Shown piece by piece: positions 10,416-19,400 of a DNA stretch of 64,000 nt. Origin of the DNA: Beaufortia kweichowensis. Its lineage: Eukaryota > Chordata > Actinopteri > Cypriniformes > Gastromyzontidae. Under the pieces are notes generated by a model. That model did not search any database. It was not told the origin of the DNA and worked only from the letters and a program-made list of their open reading frames with translations. Every line of letters begins with the position of its first letter. The first letter of the stretch is position 1. The position numbers and the translations under genes are program-made. Where the stretch lies: NCBI GenBank assembly GCA_019155185.1, contig CM032802.1, positions 14,303,638 through 14,367,637 of the forward strand, read 5' to 3'.

Positions 10416-13400
10416 CTATAAGGAGGACAAAAACCGATCCTTAGCATTTCATTAAGATTAGTAATAAAAAAAGAAGTGGCAGTGCATCAATCAGATATGA
10501 TCCCTCATATGGTTGGATCTTGTATGACCTTGACTGATTTTAGTGTAGTAGCATCATACACTTTACACTATAATTTTCTCTTTAAAAGAAGTGGGTGAAG
10601 ATGTACTATACAATACACTATACAATGATTTATGTGAATCAATGGAGTAATTCAGTTAGTTCTAAAGGGTTTATAAGTTTTTATTTTTGCAACTATGACA
10701 AGGGCAGGCCAAAATAAAAACAAAACAACTTTCTTTTCTTGTTTTTTCAATCTCAAAAAAAAAAAAAAAAACTTCATAAATGACAGTCAAAGAATTACTT
10801 CATGGATTCGAACATACCTGTGCTCCATAGGAACTTCATGACCTGTTCTGTAAATATGAGACAACAGTGCTGCTCTACTGGCATAAGGACATCCACATGT
10901 ACAGCTATATGTCCTCCCACAATCCTCAGTGTGTCTCCGTAGATCCCACTCTGTGCTGTAGCCATTACTGCACTTTAAGCACTTGTGCTTCTTCTCAGCA
11001 TGCATCTTCATAAAGTGCTGCACCATTAATAGGTTTGGGGAAAATTAGTTTGGAACTGCTTTCAAAATAGCATAATAATTACTTATTAATTTATTGTAAA
11101 TAATAAAGATTAATAAACTAGTTTCAAGTAACTAAATACCACAGGGATATAAGGGACGGAAACAACTGACATTTTTAAATACCTGTTTAACAAGTGAAAA
11201 CTGAGAGAAGGGTCTGTTTGGTCCCCTGGGGCAGCCTTCGATTGGACAACAGTAGAACTTCTGTGAATCTTTCAGGTCTTTCCTGATTGTAGGATTAACC
11301 AGACCATCCTGTAACATAGGAAACATAGGTAAGATTTTTTTTAAATAAAAATGACAAGATTATTTCATGCATAATTAAAAACATTCATATATATATACAG
11401 TTTTATACATTTTATACAGAGAGAGACTAATAGATCGGATTTCACACACTTCCTGCGCACTTTGCTAAAAAACAACAATAAGATGTGATTATTTTACATG
11501 AATTCGGATTTAACCAATGGAGAATATATCAATATTTCTCAGATTTATTATGTTTGTGGACTAAAAGTGCCATTTGATATTATATTGTAAACACTTGGCA
11601 TGGACGGCACATCAGCGTTGAACCGTGTGGAGTTATCAGTGACATGCAGTTTCATAATAAAATTATCTGTTACAAATGTACATTTGCACTTTTCATGTTA
11701 ATTATTATATTACTGTTATAATTAATGTTATAATTGTTATAATATTGTGTTTATTTTATTAAACAGTGCTTGGATGCTAAACCCTTTGAGCTTTCCTCAG
11801 TTAATGTAGTGCAAGCCTTCGGTTTTTATTGTTTGCATTGTAATCACTAAATTTGTTCATTTGAATTCATTTGGCATTCTACTTTTCTAATATTCATATA
11901 TTTTCAGCAAAGAGAAACTGTGACTAGCGCCCACTGTCGGCCATTTTATTTAGGTCTGTTCAGTGTTTTACTTTTCCCAGTGCAAATTAAGACTGTCTAA
12001 AGACAACCATTAACTTATTTTATGCAACTTCACTGACTTTAGCTAGTCAGACTAATTCTTAGACAAAGTCTTAAGATAATAGCTATGTTTATGCAACCGG
12101 CCCCTAATTGTAACATGCTGCTAACTTAGTTCAGGGAATAGTAAACCAACCAAAAAAAGTCTTTAATTTTCATGTACATTAAGATCTGGTAATGCCCAAC
12201 CACTAAGCCCAACCACTTTCTATTATTTCACATTCAGTTATACACAGCAAGACACTGTAAAAACGTATGTAATTGTAAGAGAAAATACGTAATGTAAAAT
12301 GCTACAGTAAAAACCTGTTAATGGATTACCTCTAAAAAAAGCTTCACATATAAAGTAAAAATATGTAAAAGATTTAACAAAATATTATGTTGGCATGGGC
12401 TTAATTACCGATTCACAAAAACAATATTAAAGAAATAAAACGTTGTATATTTTATGACAGGGACATCACCTGTTTTAATAACATGAAAAACATACAGTAT
12501 GGTCAGTGGCATGATTGAAGGCAATTGGATCTTCAGGATGCGCAAGTGAAACCGTATGCTGCTCTCCATCCCCATTAGCTTGCCATTTAAAAATCCCACA
12601 AATAACTGCTGATTAAACTTAAAATGGAGAATGAAAAGCACTGTACTTTTTTATTAAAAATATCGTTGATAAATGTGGAAAATATGCAATTGATCTGTGT
12701 AAACTGTAAAAGGTGATCTTTTATGCCCCTTTTTACAAGATGTAAAATAACTCTCTGATGTCCCCAGAGTGTGTATATTACATTTCAGCTCAAAATACCT
12801 CACAGATAACTCTTAATAGCTTGTTAAAATTGCCACTTTTAGTGTATGAGCCAAAACGCGCTGTTTCTGTGTGTGCGCCCAATTAAATGCAAATCAGCTG
12901 GTGCTCCCGGAGCTGGTGCTCCTCTTTTAGAAAAGGGTGGAGCTTTACGCATACCGGCAACAAAGAGTATAGAACCAGGCCGCCAAAATCTGATACTTTT
13001 TTGTAACAGTGCCATTTTGGGGTGAAAGCACCAAATGGACAACAGCAATCCATCACACATATGCACCCAAAATTGGCACATTTTTGTTGCAATGGAACGT
13101 TCTATCGGCTGTCACTATCAACGCAAGTTTTTTGGTATATGTGATGGATTGCTGTTGTCCAGTTGGCATTTCACTCCAAAATGGTGGCCACACTGTTACC
13201 AAAAAAGCACCTGTCTTGGGTTCCATACTCTTTGCTGGCAGCAACAAAACAGGGTAGATTCTAGAAGTGATCTTCTGATGGTACTGTGCATAAACACATT
13301 TATAAATTACACAAATGGGGAGCACGGCACGATAAAAATATAGTGCACAAACAAGTCAGACTTGTAATTATTTATGATCCTTCTGGTAGCACATAAAGGC

Positions 13401-16400
13401 AGCATTAGTGAAAACTGTCAAAGACAGTGATAGCTTTAGCAACATTAGCCTTACAGAGTGCCAAGAAGTTTGCACAAGAAGCATTGATATTGACCCCTTT
13501 TACAGAAAATACATTGTTTAATTGTCCCTCGTTTGTCCGTAAAGCAACAAACATACAGGTGCTGGTCATATAATTAGAATAACATCAAAAAGATTTATTT
13601 CACTAATTCCATTCAAAAAGTGAAACTTGTATAATGTATACATTCATTCCACACAGGCTGATATATATTTAAGTGTTTATTTCTTTTAATTTTGATGATT
13701 ATAACGGACAACTAATGAAAATCCCAAATTCAGTATCTCAGAAAATTAGAATATTACTTAAGACCAATACAAAGAAAAGATTTTTAGAAATCTTGGCCAA
13801 CTGAAAAGTATGAACTTGAAATGTATGAGCATGTACATCACTCAATACACTGTAAACCCTAATGTTGAATGTACTTAAACAATCAAGTAATGTAGACTCA
13901 TGTTTACCATTTTGGTCCTGTCACTTCAAAGTATAAGTTCATTAAACTTATGTACCTCCAAAATGCATGAACTTAAAATTTCAAGTGTTGTGAGCTCAAA
14001 ATAATGATTAATAATTTGAAAAAAAAGAAGGTCTTTTTCTCAAATGCAGTCTTCTTTACTGTAAAATTATAATACAGTGTGCAACCTTTAAGTGCAAGCT
14101 CTTTTCTCTTTTTTTAATCACAAAAAATGATTCAATTACAATTGTTGACCACAATGGGAATGAATTTACTTATTTTTATTTAGGAAATAAAATTCAAAGT
14201 TGATAAATGGACTTTAATACATATGCAAGTGTTTTTGTGACAATGGATTGCACAGTTTTCACTCAAAAGCCTTTTAATACATGCAGGTACATTTGTGTAT
14301 AATATGAACACGCATACATGCTAAAATGCGTGAAGGAGTTCCTCACAGCCTCCTCCCAAGTCTCATTAAAAATCATCCTAATCGTCTCATCTTTTGTTCG
14401 TTTCTTTTCCCTCCGCGTGAATAAAACTAATGCCGACAAGCGCATGATGTCTACAATCGGGACAATTGCAATGATTTTGATGGTAAACGGTTGAAGCAGA
14501 TACACCTTGTTTGAATGTTTTAGCGACCACACATTAGTATGAGCGGTTTACGACTCACTCTGTTACACACACAATGGAACAAAAGCCACAAAGAGTGACC
14601 TGATAGCCTTGGCTGCCTTGCCCATTTCTTTCACATTAATGTGAGACAGGAACTAGAAACCTCTTAAATTATCATTTGGCTGTTTAGCATTTGTTATTTG
14701 ATTTGGTTCCTAAATACTAAATACAAGCAGTATATATAAACAATAAAAAGATATTATAAAAACAAAGATTTAAAATTATATTCCCACACAGCTATAGTAC
14801 TGCCTAACTTTAGGCCATGTGGATTAGTTTTTCCCAGGCAAAGTTTTAACATCATTTTCAAGATATTTAACAGTAACAGTAATCTGTTAATTTAAATCAT
14901 ATATTCTGGTAACAATGCTTTAAACAGATTCATAGTAAGTTCTTCTGGCATTAATAGAATTTAATGTTTTTCTCTAAAGTCAGCCCAGCCAACTGAGGTC
15001 CGAACCCTTGTTTTTCGAGGACTGCCTATCATGCTCAGAGAAGATGACTCTTGTTTCTTCAAGTCATGTTTAGTAAGTACATCTGTTCATGCATACTTTA
15101 AAATAATTTGTTTTTATACATTCTGATAAACATGCATTGATGATAAACCTTTGATCCCTGATTACAATACTTTATTTATAGACCAATAAATATTTTCACA
15201 ATATGTAAACAGCACTGGTCCAAAAGCACTTCCTGTCTCAGTTTTGTAACACTACACAATGTCAGAACGAAATACAACCAACAGAAAGAACATTTACAAT
15301 GGAATCAAAATGTTTAACAAACATCTTTAAGGTTCAATTACATATGTGAAATACAGAAAAACTGAAACAGGAAGTGCTTCTGGACCAGTGTTGTTTACAT
15401 CTTGTGAAATGGTCTATACTTGTTTTTTTTTACTAGTTGTCTGATCATCGCAACACTATCCTTGATGTGCAGTGTTTCCCCTACCATTATATAAGGGGGG
15501 CGCCCCACCACCCTAACGGCTCACCCCGCCCCCCTTGAAGGTCAAGTAAATTTGATTTGATTTTCTTTATAGCGCCAGATTACAATTTGTTATTTTATTA
15601 AACAAACTAAATAGCCCTTGAGTATTATGTTATTTATCTTATTTCCACGATGGCATGTCTTTGTCTGTGTTTGCGCATTTACAATTATCCCAATGAGTGC
15701 GCGACGCAGCAAGACTCACAGGGAACAACTGAGGATGGCAACACTTGCTCTACTGCGAGTAGCAGCCGGAGTAGCTCTCCTGCTCGAAGTAGGGATGGGT
15801 ACCGAAACCCGGTATTAAACTAGCCCAGGTGCTAAATTATGAAAGACCGAAATATCAATAAGCTCTGACGCTATCGGTTCTGCTTTCGGTAATGGAGAAA
15901 TTAAGAAAATACATGTCCTGTTTATTAATGCTAAATAAACGTTATCTTGCGCATTTTAACTGTCCAACTGTTTCTAATTTACGATAATAGCCTATTTAGA
16001 CATTAGACATTTACCTGCATTTTTATCCATCATGCGCGAAATGTCCCTGTCTGTCCCTGAGTACACTGAGTCTTGCCACGCCTTACGCGCACACACAATA
16101 ACTAAAGCTTCGCGCTTAATAGAGTGACGATGGCGGAGAGAACCAAACGGTCTAAAGTATGTTTACATTTCACTCGAGTGGATGCAGACAATGATCATTA
16201 CAACACGTGCAACAAGATTTTAGCTTGTAAGGGCAGAAACACAAGCAATCCGTCAAAACATCTTTCAAAAGTTCATCACGTGCGGACAGAGAATTGCAAA
16301 GTTTTCGACTGCCTAGTTAGTTCATCATCCACCTCCTCAGGTAAATATGCTAGCAGTCTTCCCAAATAACAACGACATAAGCATCCTATAAGGTCTCTCT

Positions 16401-19400
16401 AAATTAGTATTTAATAATTTAATAAATACATCACGTTCAGTTAAATTATGAATAACCTACGTATTTTTTCTGCAGTAAGCTAAATAAATCATAGACATTA
16501 AAAATGCCTTTACGGTACTGCATTTACAAATAGATGAATAAGAATAAACTATGCTTATTAAGAAATGATAAAGTAGAAATTACCTAATAATGAATTTGTA
16601 GTGATGAAATACATACACTAACATTTTGTAGTGTACATTGCAAGTAGTTCCAAACATGTATAACTTTTAAGCCCAGTTCTTTTGCAGTCTACCTGCCCCA
16701 ACTGTGTTGCTTTAAAGCACTGGACATTCTTTTACAAAAGAAATTATTTATTTGATTTATTTTGTTTGTATAATATATATTTGCTCAAACATTGCTGTTT
16801 GTTAGGCTATAGATAAATATTTTATTTTACATTTAAAAAATAAAGTGTTAATTCTGTTCTCAATTTGTTTTGTTTTTATTAAAAACACAACAAAAAGTAC
16901 CGATAAATGTACCGTTAAAGTACCGGATCGATAAGTGGTATCGATAAAAGTAGTAATACCGTTAAAACCTTAACGATACCCATCCCTAGCTCGAAGTGCT
17001 GCCCCTGACGAGCATCAAATGTCCAGTCGTCACCGGATGACAGGTTTTGATCCAGTTTGGCTGTCAGAGGGGAAATACTCCCCTTGGTTGTACAAGACTG
17101 ATCTTGGTAAGTAACTAAATACATACATAAATAAATGTGACAGCAGGGTTCTCATCTAAGACATGACATACCAATTACGTACGGCCTAACTTATTTATAA
17201 TATATTGTTGTAATTACATGACGGGTAACTGAAACCTGTAATTTCATTAACAAGTTTATATTAATGAATTACATGCAGCTCACTATTTACATATTTGTGT
17301 TTAAAATGTTTTTAGTCAGGACATTGTAAATCTGCTGAATAAATAAGACAAGATGCGCACGTGATGACGTTTAGAACAACGCGCGTGTCATTTTCCCCAA
17401 CCAACCCCCCCCCCCCAAAGCTGTAAACCTAGGGGAAACACTGATGTGCCAGTGGGGCACAACTCCTCAACTCCTTGCATTTGACTTCTTCGATTGGAAT
17501 AATTCTTGAAGGCCAAATGGTGATGGACAAAATGCAGGACGTCTGTTTTATTTTAGTTTGCAATGTTTGCACAGGCTAAACGGTCAAATATTAATTTTTT
17601 GTCAATAAAAATTCAAAGATAAAATATGCTGTTTGTATTGTTTTGCTTGCAGTCAAAAATAAGAACATCATTCAACAGTTTCAGTTACATTTCCATGTTG
17701 AGTTAACTTAAATATATAAGTACACTTGAAATTAATACCAAGTTAAATGAACAAAATCATTTAAGTAAATTAAAAAAGCGACAAGTTTGGTGAACTGAAT
17801 GGTTTAAGTATAGTCTACAAAACCCCCCAAGTTAAATAAACTTGAATATGCAAGTTTTGGTAGACGCCTTTACTCAATTAAATTGAGGCAACGAGTTTAC
17901 TCAATCAGTTTAAGTTCAATCAACTCATTAGGGTTTTCAGTGTACTTAGTTGGGGCTCCTTTTGCCTGAATTACTGCAGCAATGTGGCGTGGCATGGAGT
18001 CGATCAGTCTGTGGCACTGCTCAGGTGTTATGAGAGCCCAGGTTGCTCTGATAGTGGCCTTCAGCTCTTCTGCATTTTTGGGTCTGGCATATCGCATCCT
18101 CCTCTTCACAATACCCCATAGATTTTCTATGGGGTTAAGGTCATGCGAGTTTGCTGGCCAATTAAGAACAGGGATACCATGGTCCTTAAACCAGGTACTG
18201 GCAGCTTTGGCACTGTGTGCAGGTGCCAAGTCCTGTTGGAAAATGAAATCTGCATCTCCATAAAGTTGGTCAGCAGCAGGAAGCATGAAGTGCTCTAAAA
18301 CTTCCTGGTATACGGCTGCATTGACCTTGGACCTCAGAAAACACAGTGGACCAACACCAGCAGATGACATGGCACCCCAAACCATCACTGACTGTGGAAA
18401 CTTTACACTGGACCTCAAGCAACGTGTATTCTGTGCCTCTTCTCTCTTCCTCCAGACTCTGGGACCCTGATTTCCAAAGGAAATGCAAAATTTACTTTCA
18501 TCAGAGAACATAACTTTTTGTCTTTAGCCCAGGCGAGACGCTTCTGACGCTGTCTGTTGTTCAAGAGTGTCTTGACACAAGGAATGCGACAGCTGAAACC
18601 CATGTCTTGCATACGTCTGTGCGTAGTGGTTCTTGAAGCACTGACTCCAGCTGCAGTCCACTCTTTGTGAATCTCCCACATTTTGAATGGGTTTTGTTTC
18701 ACAATCCTGTCCAGGGTGCGGTTATCCCTATTGCTTGTACACTTTTTTCTATCACATCTTTTCCTTCCCTTCGCCTCTGTATTAATGTGCTTGGACACAG
18801 AGCTCTGTGAACAGCCAGCCTCTTTTGCAATGACCTTTTGTGTCTTGGCCTCCTTGTGCAAGGTGTCAGTGGTCGTCTTTTGGACAACTGTCAAGTCAGC
18901 AGTCTTCCCCATGATTGTGTAGCCTACAGAACTAGACTGAGAGACCATTTAAAGGCCTTTGCAGGTGTTTTGAGTTAATTATCTGATTAGAGTGTGGCAC
19001 CAGGTGTCTTCAAAATTGAACCTTTTCACAATATTCTAATTTTCTGAGATACTGAATTTGGGGTTTTCAGTTATAATCATCAAAATTAAAAGAAATAAAC
19101 ACTTGAAATATATCAGTCTGTGTGCAATGAATGTATACATTATACAAGTTTCACTTTTTGAATGGAATTAGTGAAATAAATCAACTTTTTGGTGATATTC
19201 TAATTATATGACCAGCACCTGTATAAGACTCCGGAATATTTCCTTCGAAAATGAAATTTAACCACTGTGTCCTCAGTGACTCTGATAGAGGGAGTCTATA
19301 GAGACTCCAATGTTAGTTGGTGCATCCCAAAAAACAAAACAGCCTACAGCGAGGAATCAATGGGCAGGGTTATCTCACTATGATGACATTAATATAGGGA

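Larger units (their letters stand above)
15691..17106 (+). pseudogene. hAT TTF-type N-terminal exon, interrupted
   Basis: Reading across the nested hAT (15790-16996, one 8-bp duplicate removed), the frame encodes a Ser-rich segment and then GFDPVWLSEGKYSPWLYKTD, ending at donor GTAAGT after 17106. The FDP-W...YPWL pattern is typical of the TTF-type zinc-finger region in some hAT transposases. No downstream exon is present. Confidence 0.5.
15471..17442 (+). mobile_element. hAT element (AGTGTTTCCCC ends), host of another hAT
   Basis: Its ends AGTGTTTCCCCTA and TAGGGGAAACACT are inverted repeats. The 7-bp GATGTGC is repeated on each side (15464-15470, 17443-17449). A split coding fragment flanks the nested hAT. 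The rest of the transposase is missing. Confidence 0.8.
15433..17560 (+). pseudogene. second exon-like fragment, split by hAT insertion
   Basis: After an acceptor (TTTTACTAG) the frame encodes LSDHRNTILDV. The hAT element 15471-17442 then intervenes, and the frame resumes with PVGHNSSTPC and, after a frameshift, IGIILEGQMVMDKMQDV (to about 17560). It appears to be the exon following 14983-15081. The stop codons and frameshift show that it is decayed. Confidence 0.45.
13848..17942. mobile_element. CACTG-ended (CACTA/EnSpm-like) element carrying exon-like fragments
   Basis: The termini CACTGTAAACCCTAATG and CATTAGGGTTTTCAGTG are inverted repeats. The element is flanked by TA on both sides and sits inside the Tc1 transposase C-terminus. 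It contains two exon-like fragments (near 14983-15081 and 15433-17560) and is itself interrupted by a hAT element and a small MITE. No transposase was recognised. The superfamily assignment rests on the CACTG ends and the 2-3 bp duplication, so it is tentative. Confidence 0.7.
13556..19221 (-). mobile_element. Tc1-family transposon split by nested insertions
   Basis: The ends CAGGTGCTGGTCATATAATT and its complement are about 205-bp inverted repeats flanked by TA (13554-13555, 19222-19223). Subtracting the nested CACTG element leaves about 1.57 kb, the normal Tc1 length. The transposase is on the minus strand near the right end. It sits in atmin intron 1, in the same transcriptional orientation as the gene. 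Confidence 0.92.
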
